From Methylomicrobium sp. (GTDB lineage Bacteria; Pseudomonadota; Gammaproteobacteria; Methylococcales; Methylomonadaceae), in contig SLIO01000312.1 of assembly GCA_007135635.1 (NCBI GenBank), forward strand, positions 1 through 8,703: a DNA stretch of 8,703 nucleotides. Reading direction: 5' to 3'. Every line of letters begins with the position of its first letter. The first letter of the stretch is position 1. The translations under genes and the position numbers were made by a program. Positions 1 to 6,886 of the stretch are shown piece after piece. The notes beneath the pieces were generated by a model. That model did not search any database, had not been told where the DNA came from, and worked only from the letters and a program-made list of their open reading frames with translations.

Positions 1-2
1 AG

Positions 3-203
3 TTCTTCTTTTACGCCAATGAACATGAACCAAAACATGTTCATGTGGTAAAAGGGGATGCGTATGCAAAAATTGAATTGTATGATCTTCGCGTCGTCAA
101 GCATTACATGAAACCGAAAGATTTGAAGGCTGCTATCAGCCTGCTTGAAATCCATAAAGATGAATTTGAAAGGCAATGGGATGACTATTTCAGTGAAAGG
201 TAA
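3..203 (+). CDS. DUF4160 domain protein, 5' end cut off by window
   Basis: An open frame enters from the left edge (first full codon at 3) and ends at TAA 201-203, giving the last 66 residues. It contains FFYANEHEPKHVHV followed by a Lys/Asp-rich stretch and an LEIHKDEFERQW tail. The aromatic-plus-HxPxHxHV start and the I-x-x-H-K/E-E-F-x-x-x-W end are typical of small DUF4160 proteins. The start codon and perhaps 10-20 residues lie outside the window. It overlaps the next gene (DUF2442) by 23 nt, a pairing often seen for these two families. The function is unknown. The pair has the size and layout of a toxin-antitoxin module, but nothing visible here proves activity. Confidence 0.8.
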   Translation, partial: FFFYANEHEPKHVHVVKGDAYAKIELYDLRVVKHYMKPKDLKAAISLLEIHKDEFERQWDDYFSER

Positions 204-426
204 ATCGGTGCATTTCGACGATCGGTATTTGCATGTCGAGCTGGAAGACAGCCGACTAATATCGACGCCGATGGCATGGTATAAAGAATTACAAGAAGCA
301 TCGTTCAAAGAATTGTCGAATTACCGTTTTATTTGTCGTGGAACGGGAATCGAGTGGCCCGGATTGGATTATCATTTGAGCATAGAAAGCATGCTTCGAA
401 TCGACGTTCAGCAAAAAGCCGCCTAA
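181..426 (+). CDS. DUF2442 domain protein
   Basis: An 81-residue protein beginning MTISVKGKSVHFDD, with a central LHVELEDSRLISTPMAWY block and a C-terminal GIEWPGLDYHLSIESML block. This pattern matches the DUF2442 family (N-terminal beta strand, an L-x-V-x-L-x-D-x-R segment, and W-P-x-L-D-x-x-L/I-S-I-x-x-L). The frame also stays open upstream through a TTG at 145 and an ATG at 160. ATG 181 is preferred because it gives the usual family N-terminus and has an AAGG about 8 nt upstream. It overlaps the end of the DUF4160 gene by 23 nt, implying co-transcription and translational coupling. The molecular function is unknown; a regulatory or antitoxin-like role is only an inference from the pairing. 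Confidence 0.8.
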   Translation: MTISVKGKSVHFDDRYLHVELEDSRLISTPMAWYKELQEASFKELSNYRFICRGTGIEWPGLDYHLSIESMLRIDVQQKAA

Positions 427-441
427 AACTAACCGAGCAGT

Positions 442-522
442 GTAGCCCGGATGGAGACTGGCTCCTCCTAGAAGTTCGAAGTCACGCCATTCCCGTATTC
501 CGCTACGCTGCATACGGGCTAC
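442..522. repeat. REP-like palindromic element with inverted ends
   Basis: GTAGCCCGGAT at 442-452 is inverted with one mismatch as ATACGGGCTAC at 512-522. The right part alone, CCCGTAT (492-498) and ATACGGG (512-518), forms a 7-bp stem around a CCGCTACGCTGC-type loop. Read on the minus strand it begins GTAGCCCGTATGCAGCGTAG, a form familiar from REP-like repeats in gammaproteobacterial spacers. It lies in the 176-bp gap between the DUF2442 gene and the iminopeptidase gene. Confidence 0.6.
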
Positions 523-529
523 GCTCTCG

Positions 530-551
530 TTCCCACGGAAGACCATGGGAA
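530..551. repeat. Short inverted repeat (TTCCCACG/CATGGGAA)
   Basis: TTCCCACG at 530-537 pairs with CATGGGAA at 544-551 (one C-A mismatch, 6-nt loop). The arm resembles the GGTTCCC...GGGAACC hairpin at 7351-7375, so both may belong to one dispersed repeat family. There is no following T-tract, so it is not a convincing intrinsic terminator. Confidence 0.4.
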
Positions 552-602
552 TCTATAAGGTTCTAATATAGCGGGAATTTCCGCTGAGTTTATATAATTT
601 TA

Positions 603-1556
603 ATGAAAACCCTATACCCCGAAATCTCCCCCTTCGATACGTTCTTTCTGAATACCGGCAAGCACTCGGTCTATGTCGAGCAGTGCGGCAATCCGGACGG
701 TTTTCCCGTGGTTTTTTTACACGGCGGGCCGTGTTCCGGCATCAAGCCCGATCATCGGCGTTTTTTTGACCCCGAAAGATACCGCATCATTCTATTCGAC
801 CAGCGCGGCTGCGGGCAGTCGCTGCCGTTTGGTGAATTGGAAGGTAACGATACAGCGGGCTTGATCGATGATATGGAGCGTATCCGTATTCAATTGGGTA
901 TCGAGCAATGGCTGGTCTTCGGCGGTTCATGGGGTGGCGCGTTGGCTTTGCTGTACGCGCAGCGCCATACCGAACGGGTGCTCGGTTTGCTCATTCGCGG
1001 TGTCTTTCTGGCTCGGCAAAAAGATTTGGATTGGTTTATCAAGAACGGCGCCGGACGAATCTATCCGGAACAATGGTCGCGCCTGGCCGATTGCATTCCC
1101 GGCGAAATCGAGGATGATCCGGTACAAGCTTTGTGCGATGCATTATGGGGCGAAGACGAATTGGCGCGCTTACGCGCGGCGAAAGAATGGAGCGCCTGGG
1201 GCGGGCAAGTCGCGCTGGGTTCCGGCTTTGAGCCTGCGCCTCATGAAAAACATGTAACGCATACGATGCTAGAACAAGTCCGCATGGAACTACATTACGC
1301 GAGAAATGGTTATTTCATCGAAGAAAATCAGATTCTCGACAATTGCGCCTGCTTAAAGGCTATTCCGACGATAATCATCCACGGCCGCAACGATTTGGTC
1401 TGTCCGATAGAGGCCGGTTGGCGATTGCATAAAGCCATGCCGCATGCCGAATTTATCGTATTGCCGAATGCCGGGCATATCGCACAAGGCAAGGATATGA
1501 TCGACGCCTTGGTATCGGCGACCGATACAATGGCCGATAAGCTTCCGTGGAAATAA
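603..1556 (+). CDS. pip: Proline iminopeptidase (alpha/beta-hydrolase)
   Basis: A 317-residue cytoplasmic serine peptidase that removes N-terminal proline from peptides (EC 3.4.11.5), peptidase family S33. The length is normal for the bacterial enzyme. Visible features are the oxyanion-region motif HGGPCSG (H40-G46), FDQRGCGQS (65-73), the nucleophile elbow GGSWGG with Ser109, and the C-terminal triad partners Asp264 (GRND) and His292 (NAGH). The usual motif is HGGPG; here the last Gly is Cys44, an uncommon change. No signal peptide is seen. The ATG at 603 has no clear Shine-Dalgarno; it follows an AT-rich stretch. ubiX begins 7 nt after the stop, so the two genes are probably co-transcribed. 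The family call is firm; true substrate preference cannot be read from sequence. Confidence 0.93.
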   Translation: MKTLYPEISPFDTFFLNTGKHSVYVEQCGNPDGFPVVFLHGGPCSGIKPDHRRFFDPERYRIILFDQRGCGQSLPFGELEGNDTAGLIDDMERIRIQLGIEQWLVFGGSWGGALALLYAQRHTERVLGLLIRGVFLARQKDLDWFIKNGAGRIYPEQWSRLADCIPGEIEDDPVQALCDALWGEDELARLRAAKEWSAWGGQVALGSGFEPAPHEKHVTHTMLEQVRMELHYARNGYFIEENQILDNCACLKAIPTIIIHGRNDLVCPIEAGWRLHKAMPHAEFIVLPNAGHIAQGKDMIDALVSATDTMADKLPWK

Positions 1557-1563
1557 TAAAGTC

Positions 1564-2139
1564 ATGAACACAAAAAAACGACTCGTCATCGGCATTACCG
1601 GCGCGACCGGCGCGATTTACGGACTCAGATTTCTCCAGGTTTTGCGTGAAAAACAGGACTGGGAAACGCATTTGGTCATTTCATCGGCCGGCTTGGTCAA
1701 TCTGAAGCACGAGATGGCGATGTCGCGCAAACAGATCTATGAATGGGCCGATGTAACGCATGAAATCAACGATGTCGCGGCGACGATCGCGAGCGGCGGT
1801 TTTAAAACCGAAGGCATGATCATCGCGCCGTGTTCGATGAAAACTTTGGCGGCGGTTGCGCACGGTTTCGGCGATAACTTGATTTCCCGCGCGGCCGACG
1901 TCGTGCTAAAGGAGCGCCGGCGGTTGGTGATCATGCCGCGCGAAACGCCGTTAAATCTTGCGCATATTCGCAATATGGCGGCCGTGACCGAAATGGGCGG
2001 CATCATCTATCCGCCGATGCCGGCCTTTTACAATAAGTCGAACTCGATCGAAGCGATGGTCGATGACGGAGTAGGGCGGATTCTGGCGATGTTCGGTGTC
2101 GAGACCGAGGGATTGTTCACGCCTTGGGAGGGTTTGTAA
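1564..2139 (+). CDS. ubiX: Flavin prenyltransferase UbiX
   Basis: A 191-residue homolog of UbiX/Pad1 (EC 2.5.1.129). This enzyme attaches a dimethylallyl group to FMN, making the prenylated flavin cofactor used by UbiD-type decarboxylases in ubiquinone synthesis. The N-terminal FMN-binding loop GITGATG is at residues 10-16, and a conserved Ser lies at 40-41. APCSMKTLA spans 88-96, NLISRAADVVLKERR spans 105-119, PRETPL spans 125-130 and PPMPAFY spans 150-156. All family landmarks are intact and the length is typical. It sits 7 nt after the iminopeptidase stop. No ubiD gene is in the window, so its partner must be elsewhere. It converges on pqqE across a 277-bp spacer. Confidence 0.96.
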   Translation: MNTKKRLVIGITGATGAIYGLRFLQVLREKQDWETHLVISSAGLVNLKHEMAMSRKQIYEWADVTHEINDVAATIASGGFKTEGMIIAPCSMKTLAAVAHGFGDNLISRAADVVLKERRRLVIMPRETPLNLAHIRNMAAVTEMGGIIYPPMPAFYNKSNSIEAMVDDGVGRILAMFGVETEGLFTPWEGL

Positions 2140-2153
2140 GAGAATCGATGTAG

Positions 2154-2176
2154 GGTGCCGCATCGCGCACCTTTTG
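2154..2176 (+). terminator. Weak hairpin plus T-run after ubiX
   Basis: GGTGC (2154-2158) pairs with GCACC (2167-2171) around an 8-nt loop and is followed directly by TTTTG. It starts 14 nt after the ubiX stop, where a terminator is expected. The stem is only 5 bp and the T-run short, so it could equally be a decayed repeat. Confidence 0.35.
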
Positions 2177-2209
2177 TGAGATGTAATCGAAGCGTAGTCC
2201 TCGGGAAAA

Positions 2210-2226
2210 GGTACGCAGTGTGTACC
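2210..2226. repeat. Small perfect-ended hairpin in convergent spacer
   Basis: GGTACGC at 2210-2216 pairs with GTGTACC at 2220-2226 (7 bp including one G-U, loop AGT). It lies between ubiX and pqqE and may help termination or be part of a repeat; no T-tract follows on either strand. Confidence 0.35.
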
Positions 2227-2276
2227 CCATAAGCGCTAACTTAGTGCCTATTCTATGGTGCGTTTATGGCTTTACT

Positions 2277-2377
2277 CGTCATATCGGTATGGGTTGTCGA
2301 TATCCATGTTGTATGGATGTGGTGCTACGCATTGCCATCCGTGGCACTGGATTCCGCCAATCCCTGGCGGAATGACG
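2277..2377. repeat. MITE/BIME-like element with 31-bp imperfect inverted ends (copy 1)
   Basis: The left end (2277-2307, starting CGTCATATCGG) is matched at 21 of 31 positions by the reverse complement of the right end (2347-2377, ending GGCGGAATGACG). The right end itself holds a perfect 9-bp stem with a 5-nt loop: ATTCCGCCA at 2351-2359 and TGGCGGAAT at 2365-2373. The left end matches the left end of the element at 7603 at 25 of 31 positions, and the right half (2333-2377) matches 7440-7484 at 40 of 45. It sits between convergent ubiX and pqqE, so the strong stem may act as a bidirectional transcription barrier. No coding capacity was seen. Confidence 0.65.
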
Positions 2378-2416
2378 AGTTTCTTCCTTAAGTTGGGGCT
2401 TATGAATGTGCGTACC

Positions 2417-3544
2417 CTACGCAAAATCCCGCGAATTTTTGCTGTTGCGGAAAATTAACGGCTTTTCGCCTGGAACCAATGATGCGGACTTCGCTGAGTC
2501 GATGGCTTCTTGTACGACGTGCCGGTTCGGCGATTTGCTGCAGACCGGGTCGGTGTTATACATATCGCCGGTCAACAAATAGGCCTGGCAGCGGCAGCCG
2601 CCGAAATCCTTTTCCTTTTCGTCGCAACTGCGGCACGGTTCCTTCATCCAGTCGAAACCGCGGAAGAAATTGAAGGCTTTCGACTCGTTCCAAATTGCCT
2701 CGATGCTGTAATCGTTGACATTCGGGCAATCCAAGCCCGGCAGTTCGCGCGCCGAATGGCATGGCAGCGCGACGCCGTCCGGTGCGATCGTTAGAAAAGT
2801 AGTGCCCCAACCGTTCATGCAGGCTTTCGGGCGGTCTTCATAATAATCCGGCACGACATAATAAATTTTCATTTTGCCGGCGACTCTTTCCTTATAGGCT
2901 TGAGCGATCGCTTCGGCCTGTTCGAATTGCTCCCGGGTCGGTAGCAACAGGTCGCGATTGGCATGCGCCCAGCCGTAATACTGCGTGTTTGCGAGCTCCA
3001 GGTAATCGGCGCCGAGTTCTTCGGCCATTTCGAGAATCTGTTGCATCTGATGAATATTTTCGCGATGAATCACGACGCATAAGACCATCGGGTAGCCATG
3101 TTTCTTGACCAGATGCGCGACTTCTCTTTTGTGCTCGTAAGAAACGGTGCCGGCGATATGGTCGTTCAATTCCTGCGAGCTGGCCTGAATACTGACCTGA
3201 ATGTGGTCAAGCCCCGCTTGTTTCAGTTCGACGATGCGCTCTTCGGTCAGTCCATAGCCTGATGTGATCAGGTTCGAATAATAACCGAGTTGGCGCGCGT
3301 GTTTGACCAGTTCGGACAAATCCTTACGAACTAACGGCTCGCCGCCGGATAAGCCCAATTGCACCGCGCCCATCTTGCGGGCCTGGGTCAATACGCGCTT
3401 CCAGTCGTCGGTCGAAAGTTCCGACGGATATTTCGCATAATTCAGCGGATTCGAACAATACGGGCACTGCAGCGGGCAGGCGTAAGTTAGCTCTGCCAAA
3501 AGCCAGCGAGGAGGTGTGATGTTACTCTTGTGTGATCCAGCCAT
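2417..3544 (-). CDS. pqqE: PqqE, PqqA peptide cyclase (radical SAM/SPASM)
   Basis: A 375-residue radical S-adenosylmethionine enzyme (EC 1.21.98.4) that forms the carbon-carbon bond between the Glu and Tyr side chains of PqqA, the first committed step of PQQ synthesis. The SAM-cluster motif CxxxCxxC is C23, C27, C30, with GGEP at 67-70. The C-terminal SPASM domain carries the expected auxiliary-cluster cysteines C242, C262, C273, C304, C307, C317, C319 and C335. The length is family-typical. ATG 3544 lies inside pqqD (23-nt overlap), with GGAAG about 13 nt upstream, so translation is probably coupled to pqqD, its peptide-chaperone partner. It is the last gene of the operon, and a strong hairpin lies downstream at 2351-2373. 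All key residues are present. Confidence 0.97.
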   Translation of the reverse strand: MAGSHKSNITPPRWLLAELTYACPLQCPYCSNPLNYAKYPSELSTDDWKRVLTQARKMGAVQLGLSGGEPLVRKDLSELVKHARQLGYYSNLITSGYGLTEERIVELKQAGLDHIQVSIQASSQELNDHIAGTVSYEHKREVAHLVKKHGYPMVLCVVIHRENIHQMQQILEMAEELGADYLELANTQYYGWAHANRDLLLPTREQFEQAEAIAQAYKERVAGKMKIYYVVPDYYEDRPKACMNGWGTTFLTIAPDGVALPCHSARELPGLDCPNVNDYSIEAIWNESKAFNFFRGFDWMKEPCRSCDEKEKDFGGCRCQAYLLTGDMYNTDPVCSKSPNRHVVQEAIDSAKSASLVPGEKPLIFRNSKNSRDFA

Positions 3545-3794
3545 TTTGCAGTGCTACTTCCAGAAAAGCGTTGATATCGTTACCAAGACCCGTGGTTTCA
3601 AATTTTCGTTCCAATTCTTCGACGATTTGCTCCACTTTACGGCTGCCGTTGCACAGTTTCAGAATTTCTGCAGAGCTTTGATTGAGTTCGACCATGCCTT
3701 CGGGATAAAGGATCACGTCTTTTTGTTGTGCTTCTTCCCATTGCAGTCGGTGTGTCGGTGAGAAGTGGATGTTTTTTTCCGGGTCGATGGTCAT
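3522..3794 (-). CDS. pqqD: PqqD, PqqA-binding chaperone
   Basis: A 90-residue protein of normal PqqD length that binds the PqqA peptide and delivers it to PqqE. It belongs to the RiPP-recognition-element class, with a winged-helix-like fold. Recognisable segments are the N-terminal [23 protein letters not shown], given here only by its key parts (RLQWEEAQ and [10 protein letters not shown]), then [10 protein letters not shown] and a C-terminal [11 protein letters not shown] helix. It overlaps pqqE by 23 nt. It is separated from pqqC by two Uma2 genes, whereas pqqC and pqqD are often adjacent or fused in other bacteria. An 85-bp gap lies upstream. No obvious Shine-Dalgarno precedes ATG 3794, and no convincing promoter was found in that gap. 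Confidence 0.96.
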   Translation of the reverse strand: MTIDPEKNIHFSPTHRLQWEEAQQKDVILYPEGMVELNQSSAEILKLCNGSRKVEQIVEELERKFETTGLGNDINAFLEVALQNGWITQE

Positions 3795-3879
3795 AGTGTT
3801 TTGATTCGAATAAGGGCTAATGAAAATGCCGAAAAAATTTTAAGTCTATATCATGCGATAAGGTTCTGATTTTGCCGTT

Positions 3880-4440
3880 TCAGTCAAGTAGGCTGCCCAA
3901 GTTGATTGAAAGACAATCGAGTTGAATCGATTGCACGGATTCGTAGGCATGATAAATGTGCTGCGTTTTATAGGTATTTTCATGCGGTTCGGTAAAGCGG
4001 GTCACCGTTTTTTTGTCGATATCGATCAACCAGCACTCGGGAATCGCGTATTTGGCATAGATCGGTATTTTGGTGTTCAAGTCGTAACTGGCGGTTGAGC
4101 CGGACACCTCGATCAGCAACAAAATGTCGTTCGCTTCCGGATGCTGCTGGCGATAAAAATCGGTTTTGGGTTCGACGACCGCCAAGTCGGGTTGCGGCAC
4201 GGAAAAATCGCCGAGTCGAACCGGGTCTTGAATGCGCACGATTGCGCGGTCGCTCAGTTTTTTAATCAAGGCACTTGCCAAAAAGCTTACGATGCTTGCA
4301 TGCCTGCTGCCAATCGGCGCCATATCGAAAAACTCTCCTTCAATCAATTCAATGCGGGACTCTTCATCGAACAGGCCTCGTTCCGCCATGCGATCGAAAT
4401 CTGAAATGCTGAACAAATGTTTTTGTATCGCCGTTTGCAT
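3880..4440 (-). CDS. Uma2-family PD-(D/E)XK nuclease-like protein (186 aa)
   Basis: A 186-residue member of the Uma2 family (DUF820, PF05685), a restriction-endonuclease-like fold of unknown biological role. Family landmarks in order are RIELIEGEFFDM (29-40), PIGSRHA (42-48), PQPDLAVVE with Asp85 (82-90), LLLIEVSGST with Glu111 (107-116), a Lys at 124 in NTKIPIYAKY, and IPECWLIDID (133-142). The PD...ExK-like core therefore looks intact and possibly active. The gene lies in the pqq operon between another Uma2 gene (9-nt gap) and pqqD (85-nt gap), in the same orientation. No Shine-Dalgarno of note is present. Sequence is clearly different from its neighbour, so the pair is not a recent duplication. 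Role in PQQ synthesis: none known. Confidence 0.9.
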   Translation of the reverse strand: MQTAIQKHLFSISDFDRMAERGLFDEESRIELIEGEFFDMAPIGSRHASIVSFLASALIKKLSDRAIVRIQDPVRLGDFSVPQPDLAVVEPKTDFYRQQHPEANDILLLIEVSGSTASYDLNTKIPIYAKYAIPECWLIDIDKKTVTRFTEPHENTYKTQHIYHAYESVQSIQLDCLSINLGSLLD

Positions 4441-4449
4441 TATGTTATT

Positions 4450-4920
4450 TCAACTCGGTAGATGGATTTCGACATTCATCTTGGATTTTTCGATTTTGCC
4501 GGAGGCGTCGTAATAATCGATAAGTCCGTTTTCCCAAACGATCCAGACTTCACCGGCACCAGCTTCCAAATAGCATTGGGTTTTTTTCAGCATCTCCTCT
4601 CTCGAGTTGAAGGGCGATACGATTTCGACGCAAACTTCCGGTGCCTGACTGTATGGCGTTTCGTAACCGTGGCGAGCGATAAAATCTTTTGAGCACCAGG
4701 CAACATCGGCAACCTTGACGCCTTCCGTGGTTTGAATGGAGCATTCGGTGATTGTCTCTCCGTTTTTAAGATTTTGCTCGAGCCGGTTGCCGAGGAAGAG
4801 TTGCAAGCGTCCGTGTTTGTTCGAGGCCGGCGTCATTTCGATTTTGCCATAGCGATTCAGCTCTATCTTGAAAGGAAGGTTTTTTAAACTTGGGTCATTG
4901 ATGACATCAGACCATTGCAT
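4450..4920 (-). CDS. Uma2-family PD-(D/E)XK nuclease-like protein (156 aa)
   Basis: A 156-residue Uma2-type protein of the shorter subgroup beginning MQWSDVINDP. Landmarks are LPFKIELNRYGKIEMTPAS (about 15-33), CSIQTTEGVKVADVAW with Asp72, PEVCVEIVSP with Glu99, Lys112/Lys113 in EMLKKTQCYL, and GEVWIVWENG (123-132). These give the D...E-x(n)-K layout of the fold. The frame is open back to 4992 inside pqqC, but ATG 4920 matches the expected N-terminus and starts 13 nt after the pqqC stop, suggesting coupled translation. The second Uma2 gene follows after 9 nt. It is shorter than the usual 180-200 residues because the N-terminal region is compact, not because of a visible break. The biological role is unknown. 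Confidence 0.88.
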   Translation of the reverse strand: MQWSDVINDPSLKNLPFKIELNRYGKIEMTPASNKHGRLQLFLGNRLEQNLKNGETITECSIQTTEGVKVADVAWCSKDFIARHGYETPYSQAPEVCVEIVSPFNSREEMLKKTQCYLEAGAGEVWIVWENGLIDYYDASGKIEKSKMNVEIHLPS

Positions 4921-4933
4921 CGTGATTACCGGA

Positions 4934-5665
4934 TCAGGCTTTGATGTTGAAATAAGGCGGCATCTCATTGATATACGCCATGTACATCGCATCGGCCATC
5001 GTCCATAGCACGTTCAGCTTGAACTGCAGGATTTCGACCATGCGTTCTTGTTGTTCGCGGGTTTTGTACCAGTCCAGCGTCAATTCCAGTCCGTGTTCGA
5101 CATCGCGCCGCGCTTCTGAGAGTCGCTTGCGAAAATAAATGTAACCTTCTTTTTCGACCCACGGATAATGTGTCGGCCAATTGTCGAGGCGTTGCTGATG
5201 AATTTTCGGCGCGAACAGTTCGGTCAATGACGAACTGGCAGCCTCATGCCAATCGGCGCGGCGCGCGAAGTTGACATAGGCGTCGACCGCGAAACGCACG
5301 CCGGGTAGAACATATTGCAATGACGTAATTTCGTCGCGCGTCAGGCCGACCGCGATACCAAGCCGAATCCAGGCTTCGATGCCGCCCGGATCGTTCGGAT
5401 GGCCGTCATGATCCATTATGCGTTGAATCCATATCGCGCGGGTCTTGCGGTCCGGACAATTGGCCAGGATATTAGCATCCTTGATCGGAATCATGACCTG
5501 ATAATAATAGCGGTTCGCGACCCAGCCTTGGATTTGTTCCTTGGTCAGTTTGCCTTCGTTCATCAGCATGTGATACGGATGGTGGATATGGTAATACTTT
5601 TCCATTCCGCGAAGCTGAGCTTCGAATTCTTCACGGGTCCAGGGTTTTGATTCGCTGTTGCTCAT
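4934..5665 (-). CDS. pqqC: PqqC, pyrroloquinoline-quinone synthase
   Basis: A 243-residue cofactorless oxidase (EC 1.3.3.11) that closes the second ring and performs the final multi-electron oxidation to PQQ. It belongs to the TENA/THI-4-like helical fold. Characteristic stretches are YYHIHHPYH (24-32), [14 protein letters not shown] (43-56), [14 protein letters not shown] (59-72), IMDHDG (83-88) and GYIYFRKRL (174-182). The active-site His, Arg, Tyr and Lys residues known for the family have obvious counterparts. The length is close to the usual 240-255. ATG 5665 is 22 nt after the pqqB stop. It is not fused to PqqD, and two Uma2 genes follow immediately. Confidence 0.97.
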   Translation of the reverse strand: MSNSESKPWTREEFEAQLRGMEKYYHIHHPYHMLMNEGKLTKEQIQGWVANRYYYQVMIPIKDANILANCPDRKTRAIWIQRIMDHDGHPNDPGGIEAWIRLGIAVGLTRDEITSLQYVLPGVRFAVDAYVNFARRADWHEAASSSLTELFAPKIHQQRLDNWPTHYPWVEKEGYIYFRKRLSEARRDVEHGLELTLDWYKTREQQERMVEILQFKLNVLWTMADAMYMAYINEMPPYFNIKA

Positions 5666-5687
5666 AGGATTTACCGGGGGTTCTCTT

Positions 5688-6602
5688 TTATAAATCGATT
5701 TCCATGCCGTCGTAAGATACTTCGATGCAGGCAGTTTCGAGTGTTTTACGCTGCTCGGAATCTTCGTCCAAAATCGGATTGGTGTTATTAATATGGATTA
5801 ATATTTTACGGGTGTTCGGTACACCGTTTAGCACTTCGATCATGCCGCCTGGGCCCGATTGCGGTAAATGGCCGATTTCACGGGCGCGTTTGTGACTGAT
5901 GTTTTGCGTGACCATTTCGTCGTCGGTCCAAAATGTGCCGTCGACCATCACGCAATCAACAAGTTGCATGGCGTCCATCACATGCGGTTCGATCTCGCCG
6001 AGACCCGGCGCATAGAAGACTTTTTTTCCGGTCGAAATTTGTTCGATGATCACGCCGATATTGTCGCCGTCATGCGGGTCGTGGCGATGCGGCGAATAGG
6101 GTGGCGCCTTGCTTTTTAGCGACTGGGTATAAAATTTTAAATCTTCGATACCGGCAATCGTAAAGCCGCTGCCGTCGAGCGGAACCGGATGATGATTGAC
6201 GGTGCAATAATCTTCAAGCATTTTAAAAATCGGAAAGCCGGTGCTGAGGTCTTGTTTGACCATCTCGCTGCAATAAATATCGAGCGGCTGTCGGCTTTCA
6301 CGCAGCATCAATAAACCGGTTGTATGATCGATTTGGCTGTCGATCAGCATGATTGCCTTGATGCCGGTGTCGCGCACGCCTTCGCGGGGGTGTATTGCAG
6401 GGAATGCATGGAGCTGCGTCAGGATGTCGGGGGAGGTATTGAACAGCAGCCAATTTCGGTCGTCGGTGCTGACTGCGATCGACGACTGGGTGCGAGGGAT
6501 GCCGTTCATTTCATTGCGGCGAATACGATGACAATTGTGGCAGTTGCAGTTCCATTGCGGAAAACCGCCGCCGGCTGCCGAGCCGAGAACTCTAATTTTC
6601 AT
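5688..6602 (-). CDS. pqqB: PqqB, metallo-beta-lactamase-fold hydroxylase of PQQ synthesis
   Basis: A 304-residue protein with the standard PqqB start [19 protein letters not shown]. Known PqqB acts as an iron-dependent oxygenase on the Glu-Tyr intermediate. The structural zinc motif CNCHNC is C19, C21, C24. The usual metallo-beta-lactamase HxHxDH is replaced by SQIDHTTG (Asp92, His93), as in the family, and the [10 protein letters not shown] stretch lies near 172-181. The frame remains open to an upstream ATG at 6644, but only 6602 gives the family N-terminus and length. No good Shine-Dalgarno precedes it. It follows pqqA after 201 bp that contain an intrinsic terminator and a candidate promoter. 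Confidence 0.97.
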   Translation of the reverse strand: MKIRVLGSAAGGGFPQWNCNCHNCHRIRRNEMNGIPRTQSSIAVSTDDRNWLLFNTSPDILTQLHAFPAIHPREGVRDTGIKAIMLIDSQIDHTTGLLMLRESRQPLDIYCSEMVKQDLSTGFPIFKMLEDYCTVNHHPVPLDGSGFTIAGIEDLKFYTQSLKSKAPPYSPHRHDPHDGDNIGVIIEQISTGKKVFYAPGLGEIEPHVMDAMQLVDCVMVDGTFWTDDEMVTQNISHKRAREIGHLPQSGPGGMIEVLNGVPNTRKILIHINNTNPILDEDSEQRKTLETACIEVSYDGMEIDL

Positions 6603-6632
6603 GGCATTGTTTCGAATGATTAAAAGAGCTGA

Positions 6633-6661
6633 ATCATACGTCAATTAAAGGTTGTCCGCAA
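6633..6661 (-). promoter_or_regulatory. Candidate sigma70 promoter for pqqB
   Basis: On the minus strand, TTGCGG (6656-6661) and TATGAT (6633-6638) are separated by exactly 17 bp, placing a start near 6626, about 24 nt before pqqB ATG. It lies downstream of the pqqA terminator, so it could supply pqqBC-uma2-uma2-pqqDE independently. The -10 is good and the -35 moderate; the call rests on motif match only. Confidence 0.45.
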
Positions 6662-6756
6662 ACGGCTAGGGCTTTGTTGGCGGGGCGCTGAAAGGCGGGC
6701 AGCGGTATTTTATGTCAAGCCGGGAAAATTTCTTATTCGAAATAGGAATTCGACGC

Positions 6757-6785
6757 AAAAAAAGGGGCTTGTACAAGCCCCTTTT
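6757..6785 (-). terminator. Intrinsic terminator/attenuator between pqqA and pqqB
   Basis: AAAAGGGG...CCCCTTTT at 6760-6785 is a perfect 26-bp palindrome (GGGGCTTG stem, essentially no loop beyond the central bases). Read on the minus strand it is followed by a 7-T run (A-run 6757-6763 on plus). It starts 19 nt beyond the pqqA stop. This is a textbook rho-independent terminator, expected to let most transcripts end after pqqA and some read into pqqB. Confidence 0.88.
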
Positions 6786-6803
6786 ATTATTGGACCGTAA
6801 TAA

Positions 6804-6878
6804 TTAACGGTTGTAGATGTACATTGTTACTTCAAAACCGAAACGCAGGTCTGTGTAGCTAGGTGTTTCCCATTTCAT
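6804..6878 (-). CDS. pqqA: PqqA, PQQ precursor peptide
   Basis: A 24-codon gene running MKWETPSY...YIYNR, the ribosomally made substrate for PQQ. The E-V-T-M-Y core is present with Glu16 and Tyr20, the two residues cross-linked by PqqE, and the MKWETP start is typical of the family. Both residues needed for chemistry are intact. A strong GGAGG lies 8 nt before the ATG, the best ribosome binding site of the operon. A sigma70-like promoter lies 66-94 bp upstream. A strong terminator follows. This organisation fits high expression of the peptide relative to the enzymes. Confidence 0.98.
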   Translation of the reverse strand: MKWETPSYTDLRFGFEVTMYIYNR

Positions 6879-6886
6879 AATCAATA

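Noticed and set aside
145..180. TTG or ATG upstream starts for the DUF2442 gene
   Set aside because: They give an N-terminal extension unlike the family and lie within the DUF4160 coding region; ATG 181 has an AAGG at good distance.
593..598. Perfect TATAAT before the iminopeptidase gene
   Set aside because: It ends 4 nt before the ATG, so it would make a leaderless transcript starting inside the gene, and no -35 lies 16-18 bp upstream.
2255..2458. 67-residue open frame on plus strand across the ubiX-pqqE spacer
   Set aside because: It runs through the repeat element into the antisense of pqqE, has no ribosome binding site and no recognisable protein content.
4921..4992. Longer N-terminus for the first Uma2 gene, starting inside pqqC
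   Set aside because: The extra 24 residues are pqqC sequence in another frame with no Uma2 similarity; ATG 4920 gives the expected start.
6603..6644. Upstream in-frame ATG giving a 318-residue PqqB
   Set aside because: It adds 14 residues not seen in the family and overlaps the candidate -10 box; the family N-terminus MKIRVLGS starts at 6602.
6713..6718. Consensus TTGACA on the minus strand between pqqA and pqqB
   Set aside because: No -10-like hexamer lies 16-18 bp downstream; the TTGCGG-17-TATGAT pair is better placed.
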